DNA of 62,351 bases from Streptacidiphilus jiangxiensis (GCF_900109465.1 NZ_FOAZ01000035.1:1-62351); one strand, 5' to 3'. Shown: positions 23,440-32,728, numbered from the stretch's first letter. Notes: generated by a model not told the origin, from the sequence alone. Numbers and translations: made by a program.

Positions 23440-24675
23440 ATGGTCGCCGAGGGCATGCTGACGACGCAGCAGGCGGCGGAGCGGCTCGGCGTCAAGCCGC
23501 AGACGCTCTACGCCTACGTCAGCCGGGGTCTGGTCGCACGCGTGCGCGCCGCTGACGGCAAGGGGAGCCTCTTCGCCGTCGCCGACATCGAGGCACTCGC
23601 CGACCGCAGCGCGCCGGCCCGGGGCGAGGCCCCGGCCGCACCCGCGATCCGCACCGAGCTGACCCTGCTGGAGGACGACCGGCTGTTCTACCGGGGCCGC
23701 GACGCCACCGTCCTGGCCGAGCGGTCGACCTTCGAGGCGACGGCGGTCTGGCTGTGGACCGCCCGCGACGAGCCGCGGGCGCGCTTCGTGCCACCCGCCG
23801 AGCGGCTCGCGGCGGCCGCACGAGCCGGTGCCGACGCCCTGCCCGCCACCGCGCGCGTCGTCGACCGCTTCAAGGCCGCCGTCGTGGCCGCGTCCGTGGC
23901 GGACCCGCTCAGCCTCGACCTGCGCGCCGACAGCGTCGTCGCCACCGGCCACGCCCTGGTCGGCGCGCTGTTGGCCGCGGTGCCGGAGCGCGCTCCGGTG
24001 GCCGGAGAGGGCGTCGCCGAACGCCTCTGGGCCCGGCTCACGGACGCGCCCGCGTCCGAGTCCGCAGCGGGCCTGCGCGCGCTGGAGGCGGCGCTGATCC
24101 TGCTCGCCGACCACGACATCGCCACCTCCACGTACGCGGCGCGCCTGGCGGCGTCGACGCGCGCCGATCCCTACGCGGTGGTGACGGCCGGCCTCGCCGT
24201 CCTCGACGGCCCCAAGCACGGCGGCGCGGGCGCCCTCGCCCGGCGCGTGCTCGTGCGCGCGCACGAGACGGACCCCGTCACCGCGCTGGCCACGACGCTG
24301 CGGGAGGGCGGCTCCGTCCCCGGTTTCGGCCACGTCCTCTACCGCGCCCACGACCCGCGCGCGGAGACGCTGCTGCGGTTGACCGCCGCCCTGCCGGATC
24401 CCCACGGCTTCCTCGCGGTGGCCACCGAACTGATCGCGGTGGCCCGCGACCGCTTCGGCACCTTCCCGGCGGTCGACTTCGCCCTGGCCCTCCTCTGCGA
24501 GCTGTGCGCCTTCCCGGCGGACGCGGAGGAGTCGATCTTCGCCCTCGCCCGCACGGTGGGCTGGATCGCCCACGCCCTCGAGGAGTACCGGTCCACCCCG
24601 ATCCGCCACCGCCCGGCAGGCGTGTACACAGGGCCCCGTCAGGGGCGCGAGGAACTGCGCGAGCAGCCAACCTGA
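23440..24675 (+). CDS. Citrate synthase-like enzyme with an N-terminal HTH domain
   Basis: A 411-residue fusion. Residues 6-45 form a MerR/excisionase-type helix-turn-helix (LTTQQAAERLGVKPQTLYAYV). The rest is a citrate synthase fold with all three catalytic residues: His260 in GPKHGGA, His298 in GFGHVLY and Asp346 in PAVDFAL. Members with this HTH are annotated as citrate or 2-methylcitrate synthase-like; whether the HTH binds DNA or mediates assembly is not known. ATG at 23440 with GGAG about 10 bases upstream; GTG at 23431 is too close to it. The last 10 or so codons, including the stop, are written by palindromic repeat copy 4. Confidence 0.86.
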   Translation: MVAEGMLTTQQAAERLGVKPQTLYAYVSRGLVARVRAADGKGSLFAVADIEALADRSAPARGEAPAAPAIRTELTLLEDDRLFYRGRDATVLAERSTFEATAVWLWTARDEPRARFVPPAERLAAAARAGADALPATARVVDRFKAAVVAASVADPLSLDLRADSVVATGHALVGALLAAVPERAPVAGEGVAERLWARLTDAPASESAAGLRALEAALILLADHDIATSTYAARLAASTRADPYAVVTAGLAVLDGPKHGGAGALARRVLVRAHETDPVTALATTLREGGSVPGFGHVLYRAHDPRAETLLRLTAALPDPHGFLAVATELIAVARDRFGTFPAVDFALALLCELCAFPADAEESIFALARTVGWIAHALEEYRSTPIRHRPAGVYTGPRQGREELREQPT

Positions 24676-24744
24676 GCGGATGGCCCTGCGCGTTCGGCCC
24701 GCCAACTGCGTGGGTGGCTTGTCGCGCCGTTCCTCGCGCCCCTG
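24640..24744. repeat. Long palindromic intergenic repeat, copy 4, entering a coding region
   Basis: CAGGGGCGCGAGGAACTGCG on the left pairs with CGTTCCTCGCGCCCCTG on the right around a spacer with CGGATGGCCCTGCGCG. The first 36 bases are read as the C-terminal tail and stop codon of the citrate synthase-like gene (tail QGREELREQPT). Confidence 0.92.
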
Positions 24745-24790
24745 GAACGTGCAACTCGCCCGGTGAGCGAAGCCCCAACCGTGCTCCCGA

Positions 24791-24796
24791 TAGGGT
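24791..24796 (+). promoter_or_regulatory. -10 box (TAGGGT) for a probably leaderless LemA-like message
   Basis: TAGGGT ends 8 bases before the GTG at 24805 and no ribosome-binding site is visible. No convincing -35 is present. The same hexamer is placed 7 bases before the rarA GTG at the end of the window. Confidence 0.45.
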
Positions 24797-24804
24797 CACA
24801 CCCT

Positions 24805-25344
24805 GTGAGCACATGGATCTGGATCGCCGTCGTCGTGATCGCCTTCGGGCTGTACCTGAGCTGGACCGCCGGGCGGCTCGACCGGCTGCACGCGCGGATC
24901 GACGCGGCGCGCGCCGCGCTCGACGCGCAACTCCTGCGGCGCGCCTCGGGCGCGTTGGAGTTGGCGACCTCGACGCTGCTCGACCCGGCCGCGTCGATCC
25001 TGCTCTACCAGGCCGCGCACGCGGCCCGCACCGCGCAGGACGAGGAGCGGGAGGTCGCGGAGAGCGACCTCTCGCAGGCGCTGCGCGCCGTCTTCGCGGA
25101 GCAGGAGCAGGTGACCGAGCTCGCCGCGCTGCCCGGTGGCGCGGACGCGCTGGGGGAGCTCGGCGAGGCCGCCCGGCGGGTGCCGATGGCTCGTCGGTTC
25201 CACAACGACTCGGTGCGCGCGGCGCGCGCCGTGCGTCGGCACCGGATCGTGCGACTGTTCCGGTTGGCTGGTCGCGCACCGTTCCCGCTGGCCTTCGAGA
25301 TGGACGACGAGCCGCCACGCACCCTGGAGGCAGTCCGCACCTGA
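24805..25344 (+). CDS. LemA-like membrane-anchored protein
   Basis: A 179-residue protein with one N-terminal membrane helix (about residues 3-20, WIWIAVVVIAFGLYLSW) and a mostly helical remainder. LemA family features are the early RLDRLHARIDAARAALDAQLLRR segment, which corresponds to the conserved N-terminal helix with its DxQLxRR pattern, and the late RRFHNDSVRAARAVRRHRIVRLF to PFPLAFEM stretch, which corresponds to the RRFYNDAV...P..FE motif. LemA proteins are thought to act at the membrane, sometimes with proteases, but have no firm function. GTG start, likely leaderless. The 236-bp gap that follows holds no gene, only the promoter region of the next operon. Confidence 0.72.
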   Translation: MSTWIWIAVVVIAFGLYLSWTAGRLDRLHARIDAARAALDAQLLRRASGALELATSTLLDPAASILLYQAAHAARTAQDEEREVAESDLSQALRAVFAEQEQVTELAALPGGADALGELGEAARRVPMARRFHNDSVRAARAVRRHRIVRLFRLAGRAPFPLAFEMDDEPPRTLEAVRT

Positions 25345-25580
25345 CGGGGTGACAGACGGCCGCGATCTGATAACACGATGATTGCGATGACGTCCGCGTG
25401 GTGGACAGAAAGTCCCATCGCCCGGAGATTACTGACGGTGCCTCACCCGGCATCGCGACGTCGTGGATCCTGAGCGGAGCCCCGGTCGTGGGACGGTTCC
25501 GCACGCCCCGACCCGCATCCCGCTCCCACGGCGCCACTTGTGCATCGAACGTCCGAAATCGATCGCAGGAGGCGCTCCAC

Positions 25581-27428
25581 ATGCCACGTACCACGCACAG
25601 AACCAGAACCCTCGCGCTGGGCGCCGTGCTGACGAGCGTCGCGCTCGCAGCCGCCGGCTGCACCAGTGGGAGCAGCCCCAAGCCCGGGGGCCAGAACAGC
25701 CCCGGGACCAGCGCCGACGCGGCCAACGTCAACGGCGGGGGCACGCCCGTGAAGGGCGGCACGCTCAAGCTTCTCGGCAACAGCGACGTCGACCACCTCG
25801 ACACCGCGAGCGCCTACTACTCGGTCTCCTACGTGATCGAACGCGCCTACGCCCGCCAGCTGTTCACCTATCCGGCCGCCACCGACCCGAACAAGGTCAA
25901 CGCGGTCGTGCCGGACCTGGCGACGGAGCTGCCGACCGCCGCCAACGGCGGCATCAGCGCGGACGGCCTGACCTACACCATCCACCTGCGCCAGGGCCCG
26001 ATGTGGAACACCACGCCGGCCCGTGCGGTCACCGCGCAGGACGAGGTGCTCGGGATGAAGCGCCTGTGCAACCCCACCCAGAACTCGGTGGGCGCGCCCA
26101 GCTACTACGAGGGTGTCATCAAGGGCTTCTCGGAGTACTGCGCCGGGTTCGCGAAGGTCAAGCAGACGATCCCGGACATGAAGGCCTACATCACCGGCCA
26201 CGACATCTCCGGCGTCACGGCCGTCGACGCGAACACCGTCCGGTTCACGCTGGTCAAGCCGGCGAGCGACTTCCTCAACATCCTGGCGATGCCGTTCTCC
26301 TCGCCCGCGCCGGTCGAGTACCTGAACTACATGCCGGACGACGCGAACTTCCGCCAGCACACGATCTCCGACGGGCCGTACCAGATCACCTCGTACACCC
26401 CCTCCCAGTCGATCAAGCTGGACCGCAACCCCGCCTGGACCAAGGCCGCCGACCCGGTCCGGGACGCCTACGTGGACCACATCCAGGTCACCGAGGGCCC
26501 GGACGAGGCGGCCGTGCAGCAGCAGATCCAGGCCGGCACCGCGGACATGGAGTGGGACACCAGCGTGCCCACCGCCTCGATCCCGGCGCTGCGGGCCACC
26601 AAGGACCCGCGCCTGGGCATCTACACCTCGGGCATCAGCAACCCGTTCCTGATCTTCAACTTCCAGAGCCCGAACAACGGCGGCGCGCTGGCCAAGCCGG
26701 CCGTGCGCCAGGCGCTGGAGTACGCCATCGACAAGGTGGCGATCGGTCAGATCTACGGCGGTCCCTCGCTGAACACGCCGCTCGACCAGACCCTGCCGCC
26801 CGGCAGCCTCGGCTACCAGCAGATGGACCCGTACGCGACCCCGGGCAGCAAGGGCGACGCGGCCAAGTGCAAGTCGATGCTGGCCGCCGCCGGTTACCCG
26901 AACGGCCTGCAGCTGACCGACCTGGTCCGTAACGCCGGCAAGCACCCGGCCGTCGCGCAGTCCGTCCAGACGGACCTGAAGGCCTGTGGCGTCACCGTCA
27001 CGCTCGACCCGGTCCCGCAGGGTGACTACTACGGCAAGTACCTGGGCGTGCCGGCCATCGCCAAGGCGGGCAAGTGGGACATCAGCGAGCCCGGCTGGAT
27101 CCCGGACTGGTTCGGCAACAACGGCCGCTCCACCATCGAGCCGCTCTTCGACGGCCGCACCTACGGCCCCGGCGCCACCGACTGGGGCGACGTCAACGAC
27201 GCGCAGGTCAACGCCCTGATCGACCAGGCTCTCGCCGCCTCCGACGAGACCACCGCGGCCGGGTTCTGGCACCAGGCCGACCAGCGGCTGATGGCCATCG
27301 CGGCGATCGTCCCGTTCGAGTCGCAGAGCACCCCGGTGTTCCGCTCCGACCGGGTCCACAACGCGATCTTCGAGCCGTTCTCGCAGCAGTACGACGTCAA
27401 CGAGATCTGGCTGTCGCCGAACAGCTGA
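25581..27428 (+). CDS. Peptide/nickel-type ABC transporter substrate-binding lipoprotein
   Basis: A 615-residue family-5 extracellular solute-binding protein (DppA/OppA type). A basic N-terminus and hydrophobic stretch lead to the lipobox LAAAGC (Cys at about residue 31), so it should be lipid-anchored outside the membrane. A Gly/Ser/Asn-rich linker follows, then the binding domain beginning GGTLKLLGNSDVDHLD. Its role is capture of oligopeptides or a similar ligand for the importer encoded downstream. ATG at 25581 with a perfect AGGAGG 8 bases upstream. It is first in a five-gene operon; a strong hairpin between it and the ATPase gene probably allows higher expression of the binding protein. 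Confidence 0.93.
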   Translation: MPRTTHRTRTLALGAVLTSVALAAAGCTSGSSPKPGGQNSPGTSADAANVNGGGTPVKGGTLKLLGNSDVDHLDTASAYYSVSYVIERAYARQLFTYPAATDPNKVNAVVPDLATELPTAANGGISADGLTYTIHLRQGPMWNTTPARAVTAQDEVLGMKRLCNPTQNSVGAPSYYEGVIKGFSEYCAGFAKVKQTIPDMKAYITGHDISGVTAVDANTVRFTLVKPASDFLNILAMPFSSPAPVEYLNYMPDDANFRQHTISDGPYQITSYTPSQSIKLDRNPAWTKAADPVRDAYVDHIQVTEGPDEAAVQQQIQAGTADMEWDTSVPTASIPALRATKDPRLGIYTSGISNPFLIFNFQSPNNGGALAKPAVRQALEYAIDKVAIGQIYGGPSLNTPLDQTLPPGSLGYQQMDPYATPGSKGDAAKCKSMLAAAGYPNGLQLTDLVRNAGKHPAVAQSVQTDLKACGVTVTLDPVPQGDYYGKYLGVPAIAKAGKWDISEPGWIPDWFGNNGRSTIEPLFDGRTYGPGATDWGDVNDAQVNALIDQALAASDETTAAGFWHQADQRLMAIAAIVPFESQSTPVFRSDRVHNAIFEPFSQQYDVNEIWLSPNS

Positions 27429-27470
27429 CGGCTGACCGCTGACGTCACAGCCGGTCATGGCCCGTACCAC

Positions 27471-27503
27471 CCCGCCCGGCGCGGTGAACCCGCGCCGGGC
27501 GGG
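27471..27503 (+). terminator. Intercistronic hairpin between the binding protein and the ATPase genes
   Basis: CCCGCCCGGCGCGG and CCGCGCCGGGCGGG form a 14-pair perfect stem. It lies 42 bases after the solute-binding protein stop. Such hairpins usually give partial termination or protect the 3' end, which raises binding protein over transporter subunits. Confidence 0.75.
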
Positions 27504-27559
27504 TCCGGCATCCCCGTCCGGCTCCCGACCCGGGGCCGGCCATTCAGCTGCGAGGCACG

Positions 27560-28603
27560 ATGAGCCTTCTCGAGGTCTCCGACCTCCGCGTCTCCTTCCG
27601 CACGACCGACGGTGAGGTCCAGGCCGTGCGCGGGGTCTCCTTCGACCTCGAACCCGGGCGCACGCTCGGGATCGTCGGCGAGTCCGGTTCGGGCAAGAGC
27701 GTCTGCACCCAGACGCTGCTCGGACTGACCACCGGGGCCAGAGTCACCGGTTCCGCCCGGTTCGAGGGCGAGGATCTGTTGACCATGGGCGAGGACGCGC
27801 TGCGCCAGGTGCGCGGCGCCCGCATCGCCGCCATCTTCCAGGACCCGCTCTCCAGCCTGCACCCGCTCTACCGGGTCGGCTGGCAGATCGTCGAGATGAT
27901 CCGGGCCCACGAGCCCGTCAGCCGCGCGGTCGCCCGGCGACGCGCGATCGAGCTGCTCGGCGCGGTGGGCATTCCGCACCCCGCGCAGCGCATCGACGAC
28001 TACCCGCACCAGTTCTCCGGCGGTATGCGCCAACGCGCGCTGATCGCCATGGCGTTGGCGCTCGACCCCAGGCTGGTCATCGCCGACGAGCCGACCACGG
28101 CGCTCGACGCCACCGTGCAGGCGCAGATCCTGGACCTGTTGCTGCGACTGCAGCAGGAGAACGGGATGGCGCTGATCATGATCACGCACGACCTGGGGGT
28201 GATCGCCGGTCTGGCCGACGAGGTGCTGGTGATGTACGCGGGCCGGATCGCCGAGCGCGCGGACCGCCGCGGCCTCTACTACCGGGCCCACCACCCCTAC
28301 ACCAACGGACTGTTGGAGTCGATCCCGGCCTCCAGCGGGGCCGGCGCGCGGCTGCGGCCGATCCCGGGGCAGCCGCCGAGCCTGATCCGGCTGCCGTCCG
28401 GCTGTGCCTTCCACCCGCGCTGCGCGTTCGCGATGGACCGCTGCCGCAACGAACAGCCCGAGCTGGCCGCCGTCGAGGAGGACTCGCGGCACCGCTCCGC
28501 CTGCTGGCTGCCGTCCCACCTGCTGGGCACCAACGAGCAGGTCAAACAGGAGCGCGAGGCGGCGAGCGCCGCCGGCCGCGTGGTGGAGGAGGGCGTCGCA
28601 TGA
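27560..28603 (+). CDS. Peptide ABC transporter ATP-binding protein (DppD-type)
   Basis: A 347-residue ABC ATPase with Walker A GESGSGKS (about residues 37-44), signature FSGGMRQR, Walker B LVIADEPTTALD and an H-loop HDLG. The C-terminal oligopeptide/dipeptide module with its Cys-containing ending (CAFHPRCAFAMDRCRNEQPE) is present, typical of the OppD/DppD pair and, in some members, an iron-sulfur site. It works as heterodimer with the next gene product. ATG start. The stop overlaps the next start by four bases. Confidence 0.93.
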   Translation: MSLLEVSDLRVSFRTTDGEVQAVRGVSFDLEPGRTLGIVGESGSGKSVCTQTLLGLTTGARVTGSARFEGEDLLTMGEDALRQVRGARIAAIFQDPLSSLHPLYRVGWQIVEMIRAHEPVSRAVARRRAIELLGAVGIPHPAQRIDDYPHQFSGGMRQRALIAMALALDPRLVIADEPTTALDATVQAQILDLLLRLQQENGMALIMITHDLGVIAGLADEVLVMYAGRIAERADRRGLYYRAHHPYTNGLLESIPASSGAGARLRPIPGQPPSLIRLPSGCAFHPRCAFAMDRCRNEQPELAAVEEDSRHRSACWLPSHLLGTNEQVKQEREAASAAGRVVEEGVA

Positions 28604-29673
28604 GTGACGACACGCGTGCGAACGAGAGCGGTGAGGCGCTGATCGAGGTCCGCGCCGCGGTCAAGCACTTCCCGATCAAGCAGGGAGTGATCGTCAAGCG
28701 CGAGGTCGGCCGGGTCCACGCCGTCGAGGGCGTGAGCCTCGCCGTGCGCCGCGGCGAGACGCTGGGCCTGGTCGGCGAGACCGGCTGCGGCAAGTCGACC
28801 CTGGCGCGCTGCGTCACCCGGCTGCACCAGCTGACGTCGGGTCAGATCCTTTTCGAGGGACAGGACATCACCGGTCTGAGCCGGTCGCAGGTGCGGCCCT
28901 ACCGGCGCCGGATGCAGATGATCTTCCAGGATCCCTACGGCTCGCTCAACCCGCGCCGCCGGGTCGGCTCGATCATCGGCGACCCCTTCGCCATCCACGG
29001 CGAGGGCGAGCGCGACGAGCGCAAGCCCAAGGTGCAGGAGCTGATGGAGCTGGTCGGGCTCAATCCCGAGCACTACAACCGGTTCCCGGCCGAGTTCTCC
29101 GGGGGGCAACGTCAACGCATCGGTGTGGCGAGGGCGCTGGCGCTCAAGCCGAGTCTGATCGTGGCCGACGAGCCGGTCTCCGCGCTCGACGTCTCGATCC
29201 AGGCGCAGATCATCAACCTGCTGGACGACCTGCAGCAGGAGTTCGGCCTCACCTACCTGTTCATCAGCCACGACCTGTCCGTGGTGCGGCACGTCAGCGA
29301 CCGGATCGCGGTCATGTACCTGGGGCAGGTCGTCGAGCTGGCCGACTCCGAGGAGCTGCACGGCCGTCCGCGGCACCCGTACACCAACGCGCTGCTCTCC
29401 GCGGCCTCCGTAGCCGACCCGGACCAGGCGGCGGCACGGCAGCGGATCGTGCTCACCGGCGACGTGCCCTCGCCCGTCGCGCCGCCCTCCGGCTGCCGGT
29501 TCCATCCGCGCTGCCCCAAGGCGCAGCAGATCTGCGTCGAGCAGGTCCCGGCCCTCAAGGCCCGTTCCGGTGACCCCGACACCCACCTGACGGCCTGCCA
29601 CTTCCCGGTCGAACCCGGCGAGGACCTCACCCGGGTGACCGCGACGATCCCCGAGGAGGAGCGCGCCGAATGA
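28600..29673 (+). CDS. Peptide ABC transporter ATP-binding protein (DppF-type)
   Basis: A 357-residue ABC ATPase with Walker A GETGCGKS (about residue 60), signature FSGGQRQR, Walker B LIVADEPVSALD and switch HDLS. The family C-terminal extension with clustered cysteines (CRFHPRCPKAQQICVE) is present. It should pair with the preceding ATPase to power peptide import. ATG at 28600 in an ATGA overlap with the previous gene, and its own stop overlaps the permease start, so all three are coupled. Confidence 0.93.
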   Translation: MSDDTRANESGEALIEVRAAVKHFPIKQGVIVKREVGRVHAVEGVSLAVRRGETLGLVGETGCGKSTLARCVTRLHQLTSGQILFEGQDITGLSRSQVRPYRRRMQMIFQDPYGSLNPRRRVGSIIGDPFAIHGEGERDERKPKVQELMELVGLNPEHYNRFPAEFSGGQRQRIGVARALALKPSLIVADEPVSALDVSIQAQIINLLDDLQQEFGLTYLFISHDLSVVRHVSDRIAVMYLGQVVELADSEELHGRPRHPYTNALLSAASVADPDQAAARQRIVLTGDVPSPVAPPSGCRFHPRCPKAQQICVEQVPALKARSGDPDTHLTACHFPVEPGEDLTRVTATIPEEERAE

Positions 29674-30674
29674 GTGCCGACATGACCGCCGACAGCGGCG
29701 CGGGCCCCGCCGACACCGTCGACGCCGCCCGGTCCACAGCCCCGGCCGGTGGCGGCACGTCCGCCGCCGAACCGTCGTCCGGCGCCATCGAGGGGCGCAG
29801 CCCCTGGCAGCTGGCCTGGCTGCTGCTGCGCAGGGACAAGGCCGCGATGATCTCGCTCGGGTTCATCGTCTTCATCTCGCTGGTCGCGGCGCTGGCGCCG
29901 CTGCTCGCCCACCTGATCGGCTACGGGCCCACCGACCAGGACCGCACCAACGGCATCACCGTGGACGGCCTGCCCGTCGGGCCCAGCTCCGCCCACTGGT
30001 TCGGCACCGACAACCTCGGCCGCGACATCCTGGTCCGGGTCATCTACGGCACCCAGGTCTCGCTGCTGGTCGGCGTCGCCTCCACGCTGCTCGCCGTCGC
30101 CATGGGCGTCCTGGTCGGCCTCGCCGCCGGCTACTTCGGCTCCGTCGTCGACACCGTGCTGTCCCGGGCCATGGACGTGGTGCTCTCCTTCCCGTTCCTG
30201 CTCTTCGCCATCGCCCTGGTCTCCATCTACGGCAGCGGGCTCGGCATCTCCGTCTTCGTCATCGCGTTCTTCACCTGGGCCGCCGTCGGCCGCATCGTGC
30301 GCGGCCAGACACTCTCGATCCGGGAGAAGGAGTACATCGAGGCAGCCCGCTCGCTCGGCGCCGGCGACCTGCGGATCATGTTCGTCGACGTCCTCCCCAA
30401 CCTGCTGGCCCCGGTGATCGTCTACACGACGCTGCTGATCCCGATCGCCATCGTCTTCGAGGCGACGCTCTCCTTCCTCGGGCTCGGCGTCGTGCCACCC
30501 ACCCCCACCTGGGGGAACATGCTGAGCGACTCGCAGGACTTCTACCAGGTCGCCTGGTGGTTCCCGTTCTTCCCCGGCCTGGCGCTGCTGCTCACCACGC
30601 TGGCCTTCAACCTGCTCGGCGACGGGGTGCGCGACGCGCTCGACCCGCGCGCCGGGCGTCTGTTCCAGGACTGA
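29670..30674 (+). CDS. Peptide ABC transporter permease (DppC-type)
   Basis: A 334-residue inner-membrane permease. An Ala/Ser-rich cytoplasmic N-terminus (residues 1-48) precedes the first helix. The OppC N-terminal region and then the five-helix BPD_transp_1 domain follow, with the EAA loop seen as EAARSLGAGDLRIMFVDVLPN (about residue 228). The HWFGTDNLGRDILVRVIYG segment is the usual DppC/OppC hallmark. ATG overlapping the upstream stop by four bases. The DppC-type gene stands before the DppB-type gene, reverse of the commoner B-C order. Confidence 0.93.
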   Translation: MSADMTADSGAGPADTVDAARSTAPAGGGTSAAEPSSGAIEGRSPWQLAWLLLRRDKAAMISLGFIVFISLVAALAPLLAHLIGYGPTDQDRTNGITVDGLPVGPSSAHWFGTDNLGRDILVRVIYGTQVSLLVGVASTLLAVAMGVLVGLAAGYFGSVVDTVLSRAMDVVLSFPFLLFAIALVSIYGSGLGISVFVIAFFTWAAVGRIVRGQTLSIREKEYIEAARSLGAGDLRIMFVDVLPNLLAPVIVYTTLLIPIAIVFEATLSFLGLGVVPPTPTWGNMLSDSQDFYQVAWWFPFFPGLALLLTTLAFNLLGDGVRDALDPRAGRLFQD

Positions 30675-30689
30675 CCGGGAGACTCGACG

Positions 30690-31649
30690 ATGCTGCGGTT
30701 CCTCCTCCGACGGCTGCTCTCCGGAGTCCTCGTGCTCTGGCTGATCAGCGTCTTCACCTTCGGGCTCTTCTTCGTGGCCCCCACCGACGTGCCCCGGCTG
30801 ATCTGTGGCCGGCTGTGCACCCAGGTCCAGATCGACCTCATCACCAAACAGCTCGGACTCGACCAGCCGATCCTGGTGCAGTACTGGCACTTCCTGGAGC
30901 GGCTCTTCCACGGCGACCTCGGGTACTCGTACTACAACTCCGAGTCGGTCAACACGCTCATCGCCTCGGCGCTGCCGGTCACCATCTCGCTGGCGATCGG
31001 CGCGGCGGTGCTCTGGCTGGTCGGCGGCGTCAGCATCGGCGTCGTGTCGGCCGTCAAACCGCGCAGCTTCCTGGACCGCTCCGGCACGATCCTCGCGCTG
31101 ATCGGGCTCTCGATGCCCTCGTTCCTCATCGGCATCCTGCTGCTGTACTTCCTGTTCTTCCTGCTCACCACGCACGGGATGGCCTGGTTCCCGCCGTCGG
31201 GATACGTCTCCATCAGCAGTGACCCGCTGGAGTGGGCGCACCATCTGGTGCTGCCGTGGTGTGCGCTCGCCTTCATCACCGCCGCCACCTACATCCGGCT
31301 CACCCGCAACCAGATGCTGGAGGTGCTCGGCGAGGACTACATCCGCACCGCCAAGTCCAAGGGCATCGCGCGACGCCGGGTGACCGTGCGGCACGCGCTG
31401 CGCGCCGCGCTCACACCGGTGGTCACCCAGTTCGGCATCGACCTGGCCACGCTGCTCGGCGGCGCGATCGTGACCGAGCAGATCTTCGGCCTTCCCGGCC
31501 TCGGCCGGCTCGCGGTCACCTCGGTGATCCGTCAGGACCAGCCCGTCGTGATCGCGACGGTGCTTCTCGCGGCGGTCTTCATCGTGCTGGCCAACATCGT
31601 GGTGGACCTGCTCTACGCGGTGCTGGACCCGCGGGTCCGGTTGACCTGA
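30690..31649 (+). CDS. Peptide ABC transporter permease (DppB-type)
   Basis: A 319-residue permease with the OppB/DppB N-terminus (first helix LLRRLLSGVLVLWLISVFTF) and six membrane helices. It has an EAA-type loop LGEDYIRTAKSKGIARRRVTVRHALR (about residue 213) that contacts the ATPases. The ending LLYAVLDPRVRL is typical. It forms the channel with the DppC-type partner. ATG with GGGA upstream, 15 bases after the partner. Last gene of the importer operon; the following 143-bp gap holds the pdxS promoter region and a weak GAGCGG...CCGCTC hairpin. Confidence 0.92.
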   Translation: MLRFLLRRLLSGVLVLWLISVFTFGLFFVAPTDVPRLICGRLCTQVQIDLITKQLGLDQPILVQYWHFLERLFHGDLGYSYYNSESVNTLIASALPVTISLAIGAAVLWLVGGVSIGVVSAVKPRSFLDRSGTILALIGLSMPSFLIGILLLYFLFFLLTTHGMAWFPPSGYVSISSDPLEWAHHLVLPWCALAFITAATYIRLTRNQMLEVLGEDYIRTAKSKGIARRRVTVRHALRAALTPVVTQFGIDLATLLGGAIVTEQIFGLPGLGRLAVTSVIRQDQPVVIATVLLAAVFIVLANIVVDLLYAVLDPRVRLT

Positions 31650-31792
31650 GCGGGCGGCCGGACGCCGCTCGGAGTGCTACGGAGTGGCACATCGAGTGGC
31701 GTCCGGCTGGACCGGGTGGAGCATCGGATAAGGTCGTTACACGCCTACCATTGGCTTATCGCACCGAATCCGCGTCTTCAGTGAGGTCATTC

Positions 31793-32707
31793 GTGTCCAC
31801 CAACACCACTCCCACCTCCGGCCAGCCTGCGGTCGGCACCGCCCGCGTCAAGCGTGGCATGGCCGAGCAGCTCAAGGGCGGTGTGATCATGGACGTGGTC
31901 AACGCCGAGCAGGCGAAGATCGCCGAGGATGCGGGTGCCGTGGCCGTCATGGCCCTGGAGCGCGTCCCCGCCGACATCCGCAAGGACGGCGGCGTCGCGC
32001 GCATGTCCGACCCGAACATGATCGAAGAGATCATCAACGCGGTGTCGATCCCGGTCATGGCCAAGTCCCGCATCGGCCACTTCGTCGAGGCCCAGGTGCT
32101 GCAGGCCCTCGGCGTCGACTACATCGACGAGTCCGAGGTGCTGACCCCGGCCGACGAGGTGAACCACTCCGACAAGTTCGCCTTCACCACCCCCTTCGTC
32201 TGCGGCGCCACCAACCTGGGCGAGGCCCTGCGCCGCATCGCCGAGGGTGCGGCCATGATCCGCTCCAAGGGCGAGGCCGGCACCGGCAACGTCGTCGAGG
32301 CCGTCCGCCACCTGCGCCAGATCAAGGGCGAGATCGCCAAGCTGCGCGGCTACGACAACAACGAGCTGTACGCCGCCGCCAAGGAGCTGCGCGCCCCGTA
32401 CGAGCTCGTCGCCGAGGTCGCCGAGCTGGGCAAGCTCCCCGTCGTGCTCTTCTCCGCCGGTGGCGTGGCCACCCCGGCCGACGCCGCGCTGATGCGCCAG
32501 CTGGGCGCCGAGGGCGTCTTCGTCGGCTCCGGCATCTTCAAGTCCGGCGACCCGGCCAAGCGCGCCGCCGCCATCGTGAAGGCCACCACCTTCTACGACG
32601 ACCCGAAGATCATCGCGGACGCCTCCCGCAACCTGGGCGAGGCCATGGTCGGCATCAACTGCGACACCCTGCCGGAGACCGAGCGCTACGCCAACCGCGG
32701 CTGGTAA
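31793..32707 (+). CDS. pdxS: Pyridoxal 5'-phosphate synthase subunit PdxS
   Basis: A 304-residue (beta/alpha)8 synthase subunit that makes pyridoxal phosphate from ribose 5-phosphate, glyceraldehyde 3-phosphate and ammonia delivered by PdxT. Catalytic landmarks are visible: GGVIMDVVNAEQAKIAEDAG near the N-terminus, the first lysine in PVMAKSRIGHFVEAQ and the second in MIRSKGEAGTGNV. The GTG at 31793 with a GAGG box is chosen because it gives the usual length. pdxT follows after 98 bp, but a strong hairpin lies between them. Confidence 0.97.
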   Translation: MSTNTTPTSGQPAVGTARVKRGMAEQLKGGVIMDVVNAEQAKIAEDAGAVAVMALERVPADIRKDGGVARMSDPNMIEEIINAVSIPVMAKSRIGHFVEAQVLQALGVDYIDESEVLTPADEVNHSDKFAFTTPFVCGATNLGEALRRIAEGAAMIRSKGEAGTGNVVEAVRHLRQIKGEIAKLRGYDNNELYAAAKELRAPYELVAEVAELGKLPVVLFSAGGVATPADAALMRQLGAEGVFVGSGIFKSGDPAKRAAAIVKATTFYDDPKIIADASRNLGEAMVGINCDTLPETERYANRGW

Positions 32708-32728
32708 TCCCTCCGGTTCTCGCGCGGT

